Shown piece by piece: positions 8,844-16,800 of a stretch of DNA of 46,237 nucleotides (its first letter is position 1; every line of letters starts with the position of its first letter). Source of the stretch: an uncultured Fretibacterium sp. (lineage in GTDB: Bacteria; Synergistota; Synergistia; Synergistales; Aminobacteriaceae); the NCBI GenBank assembly GCA_937900285.1, contig CALCEM010000066.1, positions 1 through 46,237 on the forward strand, written 5' to 3'. The translations under genes were made by a program, and so were the position numbers. The notes below the pieces were generated by a model. The model did not search any database. It saw nothing but the letters and a program-made list of their open reading frames with translations, and had not been told where the DNA came from.

Positions 8844-9733
8844 ATTTTCACTTCAGGTTCTAATAATATCCCCGTCTGGTTATAAACTTTTTCGCGGCAG
8901 ATATTTATTAAATTTATTACGTCATTTCCCGAAGCATGGCCGGCATTTATAATAAAATTCGCGTGCTTATAACTTACAACTGCATCGCCAACTCTTAAAT
9001 TTTTACAGCCTGAAATCTCAAGCAATCTCCCTGCGCTGTCGTTTTCTGGATTTTTAAAAATGCTTCCGGCTGTCCTGCTGCCTAAAGGCTGTTTTTTTCT
9101 GCGGTCTCTGTATTCTTTTAATAATTGTTCATTGACAAACCCGCGACCGTATCTAACCACGCACGATAAAATTAACCTGTCGCTGTCACTTAATGAGCAA
9201 TATCTGTACGAATATTTTATTTTTTCGATCGGCCATTTAATAATATTTCCATCCGGTTCGACGGTCGTAACGCTTTCGAGAAGTTCGCAAAATCCGTGTT
9301 CAACTGTCCCGGCATTTCCGTAAATTGCTCCGCCAACAGTTCCGGGAATTCCGTCCATAAATTCCAAGCCTGCAAATTTAGAACCAGTTACATGATTAAG
9401 AGGACAACCGGCAAGAGCTTCAGAAGTATAATCGAGGCTATACGAATTAAACATAAAATCCCGCATTGAAATTACTAAACCTTCAATTAAGCCGTCACCA
9501 AAAATTAAATTAGTTCCGCCACCTAAAATTGTTATTTTGCATTTTCCGTAACAATATTTATAAATTTCTGCTATTTCTTCTTTCTGCCAGGGCTGAACAA
9601 AAAATTCTGCACGGCCTCCGACGTTTAAACTTGTATATTTATCGAGCGGTTCATTTTCGAGTATTTTGGTTCTGCTTGATTCATTGTCCGCGTATTTTTT
9701 GGTGATGTCGTTTAAATCTCCCAATAAGCTCAT
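8834..9733 (-). CDS. murB: UDP-N-acetylenolpyruvoylglucosamine reductase
   Basis: Flavoprotein that reduces UDP-GlcNAc-enolpyruvate to UDP-MurNAc with NADPH, the second committed step of peptidoglycan synthesis. The FAD-binding motifs TSLNVGGRAEFF, ILGGGTNLIF and GGAIYGNAGT are all present. The catalytic serine lies in SRTAGSIFKNP (here GSIF) and the C-terminal glutamate in LEPEVKI. The 299-aa length fits the type II (Gram-positive-like) enzyme. The ribosome binding site GAGGTG overlaps the murC stop, and the spacing to murC is 5 bases. Confidence 0.97.
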   Translation of the reverse strand: MSLLGDLNDITKKYADNESSRTKILENEPLDKYTSLNVGGRAEFFVQPWQKEEIAEIYKYCYGKCKITILGGGTNLIFGDGLIEGLVISMRDFMFNSYSLDYTSEALAGCPLNHVTGSKFAGLEFMDGIPGTVGGAIYGNAGTVEHGFCELLESVTTVEPDGNIIKWPIEKIKYSYRYCSLSDSDRLILSCVVRYGRGFVNEQLLKEYRDRRKKQPLGSRTAGSIFKNPENDSAGRLLEISGCKNLRVGDAVVSYKHANFIINAGHASGNDVINLINICREKVYNQTGILLEPEVKICT

Positions 9734-9738
9734 AAAAT

Positions 9739-11094
9739 TTACACCTCATATTGCAAATGTTTTAAAAATAATTCTCCGATCTTATAAACATCTCCTGCGC
9801 CCATTGTTAAAACCAAATCTCCGCGCTTAACGACTTGACTTAAAATATTAATAGCGTTATCGAAATTTATTGAGTTTATGTTTTTTCCCAGATTAATAAT
9901 TTCATCTGAACTTACTCCGCTGATTTCATTTTCACCGGCTGAATAAACTGGCATTAAATAAGCTACATCCGCCAGGCTTAAACCTTGTGCAGTTTCCTTT
10001 AAAAATTTTGCTGTTCGTGTAAATCTATGAGGCTGATAAATTAAAATAATTCTTTTGTCCGGGTAAATTGCTTTAACTGCGTTCAGAGTAGCTCTCATTT
10101 CCGAAGGGTGGTGCGCATAATCGTCCATTATTATTATTTCGTTATATTCGCCTTTAATTTGCATTCTTCGTTCTGAACCGTGAAAGGTGCGCAAAATTTC
10201 TACTGAGCTTTCAAAATCAATATCATTTTCATAAGCTGCTGCAATTGAAGCGAGAGCATTTAAAATATTATGTTCGCCGGAAACATTTAAATTTAATTCT
10301 CCAATTTCTGAACCTTCGTGAGAGATTTTGCATTTAATTCCGCCGTGTGAAATATTTTCAATTTCATAAGCTCCCCACTCTAAAGATTTTCCGAAACCAT
10401 AACGTATAATCGGGCCGATATTTTTGTCGCATGATTCAATAACTTGGCTTGAGCCTTCATCTTCAGCACAAATTATTAAAGGTGACCCGGATTTTCTGCC
10501 GTTTGCAAATCTTATAAAAGCCCTCACAAAATCTCCGCGAGTTGGAAAATGATCAACGTGATCCCAATCTGCATTTGTAATAATAGTTGTTGAAGGTGTG
10601 AAAAATTCAAAAGAGCCATCGCTTTCATCGAGTTCAGCAATAAAAATTTTACCTTCGCCGGGTATAGCATTAGAACCTAAATCGGGAACATTTGCGCCGA
10701 TATAAATCGTAGGATTTAAACCAGCACGAGAAAAAATTAATCCAGTCATTGAAGTTGTTGTAGATTTTCCGTGAGCGCCTGCTATTCCGATGCCATTTTT
10801 AGAATTAAATAACATGCTCAGAGATAAACCTCTTGAGAAAATTGGGATGCTTAAATTTTTAGCAAAAACGACCTCGTCGCATTCCTGATCGATTGCGCTG
10901 CTGCAAATTAAAATTTCTGGATTATATTTTTTTATATGTTCTGGGGAGTGTCCTTTCTCATGAGTAATATTTTCTGCATGATAATACGAAGGCTCTTTTA
11001 CATCGCAACCGGTTACTTCATGGCCTTCTGCTTGTAATAATTTAGCTAATGCGCTCATACCAGCTCCGGCTAATCCCATTAAATGAACTCTCAT
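9739..11094 (-). CDS. murC: UDP-N-acetylmuramate--L-alanine ligase
   Basis: ATP-dependent ligase that adds L-Ala to UDP-MurNAc in the cytoplasm. The N-terminal nucleotide-binding motif LMGLAGAGMSALA begins at residue 5, the ATP loop is GAHGKSTTTSM, and the C-terminal Mur ligase motif DDYAHHPSE is present. I place the start at the ATG at 11094 (451 aa). AAGGTGG at 11111-11105 lies ten bases upstream of it, and the extra 16 residues of the longer frame are unlike any MurC N-terminus. It is the first gene of the division operon; the other mur genes and mraY are not in the window. Confidence 0.97.
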   Translation of the reverse strand: MRVHLMGLAGAGMSALAKLLQAEGHEVTGCDVKEPSYYHAENITHEKGHSPEHIKKYNPEILICSSAIDQECDEVVFAKNLSIPIFSRGLSLSMLFNSKNGIGIAGAHGKSTTTSMTGLIFSRAGLNPTIYIGANVPDLGSNAIPGEGKIFIAELDESDGSFEFFTPSTTIITNADWDHVDHFPTRGDFVRAFIRFANGRKSGSPLIICAEDEGSSQVIESCDKNIGPIIRYGFGKSLEWGAYEIENISHGGIKCKISHEGSEIGELNLNVSGEHNILNALASIAAAYENDIDFESSVEILRTFHGSERRMQIKGEYNEIIIMDDYAHHPSEMRATLNAVKAIYPDKRIILIYQPHRFTRTAKFLKETAQGLSLADVAYLMPVYSAGENEISGVSSDEIINLGKNINSINFDNAINILSQVVKRGDLVLTMGAGDVYKIGELFLKHLQYEV

Positions 11095-11183
11095 AAAAAA
11101 AATTCCACCTTCTCGGCAAATAAATGGATTAAATTTTAACATAGTTATAAATTTTCTAAATTTCGATTGATTATTAATAAATA

Positions 11184-11212
11184 CTGACCGTGAAATTTTA
11201 ATCTGTTATAAT
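11184..11212 (+). promoter_or_regulatory. Sigma-70-type promoter of the hydroxyacid dehydrogenase gene
   Basis: CTGACC at 11184-11189 and a perfect TATAAT at 11207-11212 are separated by 17 bases. The transcript would start about 50 bases before the ATG at 11267. Confidence 0.65.
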
Positions 11213-11266
11213 TTTCCGGATTTTAAAATTTTATTTATCTTAATTTAACCGGAGGTATTTTAAAAA

Positions 11267-12163
11267 ATGAAAATTGGTTTCATCGGATTAGGTATTATGG
11301 GTAAACCTATGGCTAAAAATTTGCTAAAGGCCGGCCACGAGTTAAGAGTATACGACCGCGCAAAAGCTCATGTGGATGAAGTCGTAGAATTTGGCAAAGG
11401 GAAAGCTGTAGTTGCTGCGAATGCTGTCGACACTGCTAAAGGTGCAGAACTCGTTTTAACAATGCTTCCGAACTCCCCTCACGTTAAAAGCGTAATGCTC
11501 GAAGATGATAAAGTCGCCGAACATATGGAAAAAGGTGCAACATTTATAGACATGTCTTCAATTAATCCTATTGCCAGCCGTGAAATTTCTGAAGAGCTTG
11601 CAAAATATGAAATTGAAATGCTCGATGCTCCAGTGAGCGGCGGTGAACCTAAAGCGATCGATGGGACTTTAAGTTTTATGGTCGGCGGTAAAAAAGAAGT
11701 TTTCGAAAAATTTAAACCAGTCCTCGAAGCAATGGGATCAAGCATCGTTTTATGCGGTGGAATCGGCGCGGGCAATGTCACAAAATTATGTAATCAAATC
11801 GTCGTCGCTGTTAATATTGCTGCAGTGAGTGAAGCTCTTATGTTGGGCAAAAAAGCCGGCGTTAATCCAGATGATATTTATAAAGCAATTCGCGGAGGTT
11901 TAGCAGGTTCTACGGTCATGGACGCAAAAGCCCCTATGATCATGGACAGAAATTTTAAGCCGGGTTTTAAAATCGATCTTCACATTAAAGACCTTACGAA
12001 CGTTATGGACGCTGCTAAGTCTGTAGATTCTCCGATCCCGTTAACGGCGCAAGTTTTCGAAATGATGAAAATTTTACACGGCGATGGTCAAGGCCAGTCT
12101 GATCACAGCGCGCTCGCTCTTGTATATGAAAAGATGGCTAACACTCAAATTACTCGCGGATAA
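11267..12163 (+). CDS. garR: NAD(P)-dependent beta-hydroxyacid dehydrogenase (2-hydroxy-3-oxopropionate reductase type)
   Basis: Reduces tartronate semialdehyde to glycerate, or a related 3-hydroxyacid substrate. The Rossmann motif GFIGLGIMGKPMA is at residues 4-16. The substrate-binding signature reads DAPVSGGEPKA, and the catalytic lysine is K173 in GAGNVTKLCNQ. The 298-aa length is standard. The start is ATG with GGAGG upstream, behind a good promoter and ahead of its own terminator, so it is monocistronic. Family members (GarR, GlxR, 3-hydroxyisobutyrate dehydrogenase, succinic semialdehyde reductase) are hard to separate by sequence, so the exact substrate is uncertain. Confidence 0.85.
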   Translation: MKIGFIGLGIMGKPMAKNLLKAGHELRVYDRAKAHVDEVVEFGKGKAVVAANAVDTAKGAELVLTMLPNSPHVKSVMLEDDKVAEHMEKGATFIDMSSINPIASREISEELAKYEIEMLDAPVSGGEPKAIDGTLSFMVGGKKEVFEKFKPVLEAMGSSIVLCGGIGAGNVTKLCNQIVVAVNIAAVSEALMLGKKAGVNPDDIYKAIRGGLAGSTVMDAKAPMIMDRNFKPGFKIDLHIKDLTNVMDAAKSVDSPIPLTAQVFEMMKILHGDGQGQSDHSALALVYEKMANTQITRG

Positions 12164-12203
12164 TTTGTAATTAAATTTTAAATTTTAAATTTTTAAATTA
12201 GAG

Positions 12204-12236
12204 TGATCTCGTAGATTTTTGCGGGATCATTTTTTA
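12204..12236 (+). terminator. Terminator of the hydroxyacid dehydrogenase gene
   Basis: TGATCTCG (12204-12211) pairs with CGGGATCA (12222-12229), with one G-T wobble, and is followed by a T-rich run 12230-12236. Confidence 0.75.
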
Positions 12237-12329
12237 TTTATTATTTTTGCATTTCACAAATTTTACATATGCAATTAATATAATTTTTTTAAATATTTTA
12301 AATTTATGTTTCAGGAGAATTTAATTTTT

Positions 12330-13643
12330 ATGCGCAGAATTTTTTTTATAATGCTTATGCTCTCGGCTGTTTTTAAGCCCGGTTTAATTTTTGCTCAAGA
12401 TAATATTAATAATATTAATTTGAAGCCCGAAAGTTTGCAGGATATGTCCTTAAGTGAATGCTTAAATATAGCCCTCGAAAATCACCCGTCAATACGAAAA
12501 TCAAAAAGCGCAAAAGAATCAGCAGCAGTACAATTAGAGCAAATTAAAATTAATAATCGCATGACAATGAATGTAACAGGAAATTTAAATTACAACGGAG
12601 ATTTTGATGACGCTGGAGACGGCTATCACTCTGAAGGATTGAATTTAAACGCCTCAAAATTAATTTATGACACCGGTAAAAATAAATTGCAGCAAAAAAT
12701 TAAATATCAATCTTTATTAGGTGCGAATGAAACCGAATTTAATACAAAAATTACCGTCGCTACAAATGCAAGACGCGCATATTATGATTTAGTTCTGAAA
12801 AATTTAAATAGAGATGTCGAACAGGAAAAATTAAATAATCTTGAACAACATTTGATCACCGCAAAAGGTTTATACGATGTCGGAAAAAATGCATTTATCG
12901 AAATCACCAAAGCTCAATCAGATGTAGCAAGCGCACGAGTCTCGTTATTGAAATCAGAGAATGATATTTTAATCTCCCGTGAAGCTTTACGAGTAGCGAT
13001 GGGACTGGATATTAACGACCCTTTTAAAATAAATTTATCGACTGGATTATTTTTGCCTGCTCCTGTTCCGGAAATTGACGAGCTTATAAAAATTGCTTTG
13101 AACGACAGACCGGATTATAAAAAATTACTGCACGATGTTGAAGGCGGAAAATTATCAATAACCGAAGCAGCCCGCACGAGTTCGCCGACTTTAAACGGTT
13201 CAATAGGGAGCGGAATTTCAAAACGTGAAGGAGATTCTTCAACAAATAATTATAATTTCGGTTTAAGTTTAAATATTCCGGTTGTGGATGCTGGAGCAAA
13301 AAAATCCGCAGTAAATCTCGCAAAGTCTGAATTAAATCAAATTAACGCCGATGTTGACGCGTTGAGACAAAATATAATTTATTCTGTTAGGAGTGCTTCA
13401 TTATCGTTAAAAAATGCTGTTGATCGCGTTAGGTCTTCTGAATTAAGCGTGAAATATGCTCAAGAAAATTTAGAATTGGCTCGCGGCCGTTATGAAGTAG
13501 GAGTGGGCGATGCTTTGGAATTGAGTGATGCTGTTTCAAATTTAGCTGAAGCGAGATATACATATTATCAAGCGTTATACGATTCGCAGTCAGCACTCTC
13601 AGATTTATACGAAGCGTTAGGACATTTGCCAGAAGAGATTTAA
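12330..13643 (+). CDS. TolC-family outer membrane efflux protein
   Basis: Outer-membrane channel component of a tripartite efflux or type I secretion system. A signal peptide (RRIFFIMLMLSAVFKPGLIFAQ) ends near residue 23. Two repeats of the long-helix plus strand pattern follow (SLSECLNIALENHPSIRKSK, then the second half from about residue 230). The C-terminal motif NLELARGRYEVGVGDALELSDA is typical of the family. I use the ATG at 12330 because AGGAG at 12313-12317 stands 12 bases upstream; the earlier in-frame ATG at 12306 precedes that site. It is followed by the PHP and MacA-like genes and implies an outer membrane. Confidence 0.9.
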   Translation: MRRIFFIMLMLSAVFKPGLIFAQDNINNINLKPESLQDMSLSECLNIALENHPSIRKSKSAKESAAVQLEQIKINNRMTMNVTGNLNYNGDFDDAGDGYHSEGLNLNASKLIYDTGKNKLQQKIKYQSLLGANETEFNTKITVATNARRAYYDLVLKNLNRDVEQEKLNNLEQHLITAKGLYDVGKNAFIEITKAQSDVASARVSLLKSENDILISREALRVAMGLDINDPFKINLSTGLFLPAPVPEIDELIKIALNDRPDYKKLLHDVEGGKLSITEAARTSSPTLNGSIGSGISKREGDSSTNNYNFGLSLNIPVVDAGAKKSAVNLAKSELNQINADVDALRQNIIYSVRSASLSLKNAVDRVRSSELSVKYAQENLELARGRYEVGVGDALELSDAVSNLAEARYTYYQALYDSQSALSDLYEALGHLPEEI

Positions 13644-13685
13644 ATAATAAAAATAAAATTGTTGAGACTGGAGGAAATAAAAAAA

Positions 13686-14552
13686 GTGAGCATAATAGAT
13701 TTACATATACACAGCAATAATTCAGATGGGACGGATGATGTTGAGACGCTGTTAAATAAAATCAGCATGGCCGAAATAAAAATTTTTGCGTTGTGCGATC
13801 ATGATACTATTACGGGCGTCCAGAAAATTAATAATATGAGCATAAATGAAAATAAAAATATTCCCGGATTTATTCGCGGTATAGAGTTCACGTGCAAAAC
13901 AGAAAATTTTAAATGTCATATTTTGGGATTGAATTACGATGAGAATAATATTTATTTCAAGAAAGCTATTGATGCCGGCGAAAATTTGAGACAGAATAAA
14001 TTTCATGAGCGTATAAATTTTTTACGTGATGAATTTAAAATTAATTTTACTGATTTCGAAATAAACGAATTATTAAAAGTTCCGGGAGTTGGGAAACTTC
14101 ATTTAGGAAATTTACTCGTTAAAAAAGGTTTAGCTAGTACGGCATTTGAAGCAATGGAAAAATTTATAGACCGAATTAAAACAGGTCATGAAAGGTTACA
14201 CGCAAGTTTTATTATTGATGCAATTTTGAAAGCTGGCGGCGTTCCAGTTTGGGCGCATCCGTTGGGAGGAATCCGCGAGACAGAACCGGATGAAGCTACG
14301 TTCAGAAAAAATCTTAATGAATTAATTTCATATGGTTTAAAGGGTTTAGAGTGTTATTACTCAAAATATGAATTTTCAAAATGTAAATGGCTCGATGAAG
14401 TAGCGCGCTCGAAAAAATTATTTATTTCCGGCGGGAGCGATTATCACGGAGCTAATAAAAAAATTCCTTTGGGACGTTTGAACGCTGATGAAAAAAATAT
14501 TAATCCAGAAAATTTAACGATACTTGAGAATTTTAATTTTAATTTAAATTGA
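13686..14552 (+). CDS. PHP-domain phosphoesterase
   Basis: A metal-dependent phosphoesterase of the PHP superfamily, 288 aa. The metal-binding motifs DLHIHSNNSDGT (residues 5-16), CDHDTITG, GIEF, WAHP and SDYH (near 263) are in the order seen in 3',5'-nucleoside bisphosphate phosphatases. The probable substrates are small phosphorylated nucleotides such as pAp, by family analogy. The start is GTG at 13686 because GGAGG at 13670-13674 lies 11 bases upstream; the in-frame TTG at 13659 precedes that site. It sits between two efflux genes, probably through shared transcription only. Confidence 0.88.
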   Translation: MSIIDLHIHSNNSDGTDDVETLLNKISMAEIKIFALCDHDTITGVQKINNMSINENKNIPGFIRGIEFTCKTENFKCHILGLNYDENNIYFKKAIDAGENLRQNKFHERINFLRDEFKINFTDFEINELLKVPGVGKLHLGNLLVKKGLASTAFEAMEKFIDRIKTGHERLHASFIIDAILKAGGVPVWAHPLGGIRETEPDEATFRKNLNELISYGLKGLECYYSKYEFSKCKWLDEVARSKKLFISGGSDYHGANKKIPLGRLNADEKNINPENLTILENFNFNLN

Positions 14553-14569
14553 GGTGTAAAAAAAATTAA

Positions 14570-15874
14570 ATGGCTGGACTAAAAAAATTATTAATTTTGG
14601 CGGTAATTTGCGGAATATTTTACGGAATATATATTTTTTTCTTTCATGATGAGCCTGTCATGTATGATTTAACGACTTCTAAAATTTCGCGCGGTGATAT
14701 TACTTCGACTGTTACCGCAACTGGAGAATTAAACGCGATAAGTGTTGTAGATGTTGGGACACAAGTTTCCGGGACTGTTCAGGAAATTTATGTAGATTTT
14801 AATTCACGCGTGAAGGCCGGGCAGTTAATAGCGTTAATAGATCCATCGGTTTTGCAGTTAACTTTGAATGAAGCTCAAGCGAGTTTATCAGTTTACGAGG
14901 CTGGTGTTATAAGTGCGCAGGCTTCGCTTGCAGAATCAGAACGGGAATTTAAACGCAACAAGGAATTATTTGACCGCAAATTAATAGCCCGCAGCGAAGT
15001 TGATACCAGTGAAACGGATGTCGTTTTGAAGAGAGCAGCATTGAACGAAGCAAAATCGCGTGTAGTTCAAGCAAAAGCCGCCGTAAATCGTGCGAAAACA
15101 AATTTAAATTACACTCGCATTACTTCGCCTGTCAATGGTGTAGTTATAGATCGTCAAGTTGATGCAGGTCAAACGGTTGCCGCGAGTTATCAAACTCCTA
15201 CGTTATTCCAAATAGCAGAAGATTTAACGAGAATGCAAATTGAAACAAAAGTTGATGAAGCTGACATCGGTTCAGTCGAAGAAGGACAAAACGTAACGTT
15301 TAGAGTGGATGCATTTCCTGATGTTAAATTTAACGGGAAAGTTGTGCAGGTTAGAATAGCTCCGAGCACTTCGGATAATGTCGTGACGTACACAGTAATA
15401 ATTCATGTTGATAACCAGGAATTAAAATTAAAACCCGGAATGACGGCAAATGTTTCGATTGAGACGGCTCACGCTGAAAATGTTTTGAGGATTCCTGTTG
15501 CTGCATTGAGGTTTACGCCTCCTGAAGATTTGTTAAACACGATTTCATTCGATGCGGAAATATTGACCCAGAAAAAAAATTTAAATTCCGGGACTGTTTG
15601 GCCTTCACGTGATGGATTTTTGATGCCGCCTGTTTATGTTACGACTGGAATAACTGACAGTAAATGGGTTGAACTTGTGAGCGAAAATCCTGCGCGCCCC
15701 GTAATCCCCGAAAAATTCAGACGCAATACTGACAATGAAATTAAGCGAGACAAACCAAAAAATATTTTACGCGACGACACAGAACTTGTAATAAATGCTA
15801 AAGCTGGAACAAAAAATAAAACTTCGGGCGGATTATTTGGCGGAGGCGGAAGGCGAGGACCTGGACCGAGATAA
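14570..15874 (+). CDS. MacA-like periplasmic adaptor (HlyD/RND membrane fusion protein)
   Basis: Periplasmic adaptor linking an inner-membrane transporter to a TolC channel. One N-terminal membrane anchor (about residues 5-25) is followed by the lipoyl half-motif (GTQVSGTVQEIYVDFNSRVK). A coiled-coil hairpin (about 95-175), the second lipoyl half and a beta-barrel domain come next. The order and the inserted 40-60 residues near the C-terminus resemble MacA. The tail is Gly/Arg/Pro-rich (GGLFGGGGRRGPGPR). GAGGTG lies upstream of the ATG. The expected partner MacB (ABC ATPase-permease) does not follow: a terminator comes 12 bases after the stop. Confidence 0.88.
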   Translation: MAGLKKLLILAVICGIFYGIYIFFFHDEPVMYDLTTSKISRGDITSTVTATGELNAISVVDVGTQVSGTVQEIYVDFNSRVKAGQLIALIDPSVLQLTLNEAQASLSVYEAGVISAQASLAESEREFKRNKELFDRKLIARSEVDTSETDVVLKRAALNEAKSRVVQAKAAVNRAKTNLNYTRITSPVNGVVIDRQVDAGQTVAASYQTPTLFQIAEDLTRMQIETKVDEADIGSVEEGQNVTFRVDAFPDVKFNGKVVQVRIAPSTSDNVVTYTVIIHVDNQELKLKPGMTANVSIETAHAENVLRIPVAALRFTPPEDLLNTISFDAEILTQKKNLNSGTVWPSRDGFLMPPVYVTTGITDSKWVELVSENPARPVIPEKFRRNTDNEIKRDKPKNILRDDTELVINAKAGTKNKTSGGLFGGGGRRGPGPR

Positions 15875-15885
15875 ATTTAAAAGCG

Positions 15886-15924
15886 ATCCCCAGTTAAAAA
15901 TTTATGCTGGGGATTTAATTTTTT
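15886..15924. terminator. Bidirectional terminator between the MacA-like gene and the broken glycosyltransferase
   Basis: The 8-bp stem ATCCCCAG (15886-15893) / CTGGGGAT (15907-15914) is followed on the plus strand by TTAATTTTTT. On the minus strand the hairpin is followed by CGCTTTT, a weaker tract. The last four codons of the minus-strand glycosyltransferase remnant lie in the stem. Confidence 0.75.
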
Positions 15925-16598
15925 CTGCTAGAATTGATTTCAGCATGTCGAGACAAGAGAGAATACTATATAAAAGCCAATAAAATTTATTTTGAGTAAC
16001 ATAATTTCTGAAAACGTATATTTGAGATTGTCTTGATATATTGTGCTTATGATATATGTCTAGTAATTTTTTATTCCTATAAAATTCTGATCTATGGGCG
16101 TGATGGTGTATAAATTTTATTTTTATGCAAACACCTATTTTTTTGTTAATTCTTTCTAACTTATATGCTAGAACTTCTTCCTCTCCGTACATAAATAAAT
16201 TTTCATCAAACATTCCTATTTTTAAAAAATCCTGCGACCTGATAAAAAATAAACTGCCTTCCACCGCCCAAACATGAATTAAATTTTTATTTTCGTATTG
16301 TGCATTATTAATTTTTTCATTCTAGATTTGAAATGCCAATTATATCCGGGTTAAAATTTTCAATTAAGTATCTTGCACCGAAATTATTCCCGTAAGAATA
16401 CCCGCCGTTTTTGGGAGATAATAAAATTTTTATTTTGTCGGATTGGAATTTTAATAATTTTTTGTACGAGTCATCCGTTGAACAGTTATCAACGACCACA
16501 ATATGATCGAGTTGATCATAATTTTTTATTGCTTCAATTAATTTTATAGTTGTATCGGAGTCATTATAATTCAAAATCACAAGACCGCATTTTAACAT
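15902..16598 (-). pseudogene. Family-2 glycosyltransferase, internally deleted and frameshifted
   Basis: Two pieces of one GT2 (rhamnosyltransferase-like) gene. The N-terminal piece (16598-16317, 93 aa) has the nucleotide-sugar motifs ILNYND, VVVDNCSTDDS and PKNGGYSYGNN. It breaks after GISN, exactly where the family continues with the metal-binding PD. The C-terminal piece resumes in another frame from about 16318 and carries VEGSLFFIRSQDFLKIG and FDENLFMYGEEE, the usual acceptor-site motifs, then a hydrophobic end. Compared with intact relatives, an estimated 60-100 codons are missing between the pieces. The start is ATG with GAGG eight bases upstream. The gene lies alone between two terminators. 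Loss of the catalytic aspartates means no activity is expected. Confidence 0.8.
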
Positions 16599-16640
16599 TT
16601 TACGGCCTCACGAAAATCTGAATTTATAAAAGTGTATAAA

Positions 16641-16679
16641 TTACCTAACTGGTAACTGGATTAAAGCACAGTTATTCAA
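16641..16679 (-). other. Short leader ORF before the broken glycosyltransferase, out-of-frame state
   Basis: TTG at 16679 lies nine bases after AAGGGG and reads 12 residues to a TAA directly after the two-copy 7-bp repeat. Removing one repeat copy would keep the same frame open for 18 more codons. It would then end with a stop overlapping the glycosyltransferase ATG at 16598 by seven bases. Whether it is translated is unknown. Confidence 0.3.
16646..16659 (-). repeat. Tandem 7-bp repeat, two copies
   Basis: TAACTGG is repeated at 16646-16652 and 16653-16659 (CCAGTTA on the minus strand). It directly abuts the -10-like hexamer at 16660-16665 of the shared element. Confidence 0.6.
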
Positions 16680-16695
16680 TTTTGTCAACCCCTTT
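16660..16695 (-). promoter_or_regulatory. Shared AAGGGGTTGACAAA element, locus 1
   Basis: On the minus strand AAAGGGGTTGACAAA contains a perfect -35 box TTGACA (16688-16683). After 17 bases TTTAAT (16665-16660) matches the -10 consensus at five of six positions. The same element occurs at 25081 and 26435, each time before a sugar-related gene. AAGGGG could instead serve as a ribosome binding site for the TTG nine bases on. Confidence 0.6.
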
Positions 16696-16742
16696 AATAT
16701 TTATTTTCTTTTGAAATTATATCACTAAAATTTAAATTATTT

Positions 16743-16779
16743 AAAAATCCCCCCAAATTTTAATTTTTTCAGAGGGATT
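16743..16779 (-). terminator. Terminator of aspS
   Basis: On the minus strand AATCCCTC (16779-16772) pairs with the G-rich arm at 16753-16746, with one G-T wobble. A T-run (16747-16743) follows. It separates aspS from the glycosyltransferase remnant. Confidence 0.75.
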
Positions 16780-16800
16780 AATCAAATTTAATTTTAAAAT

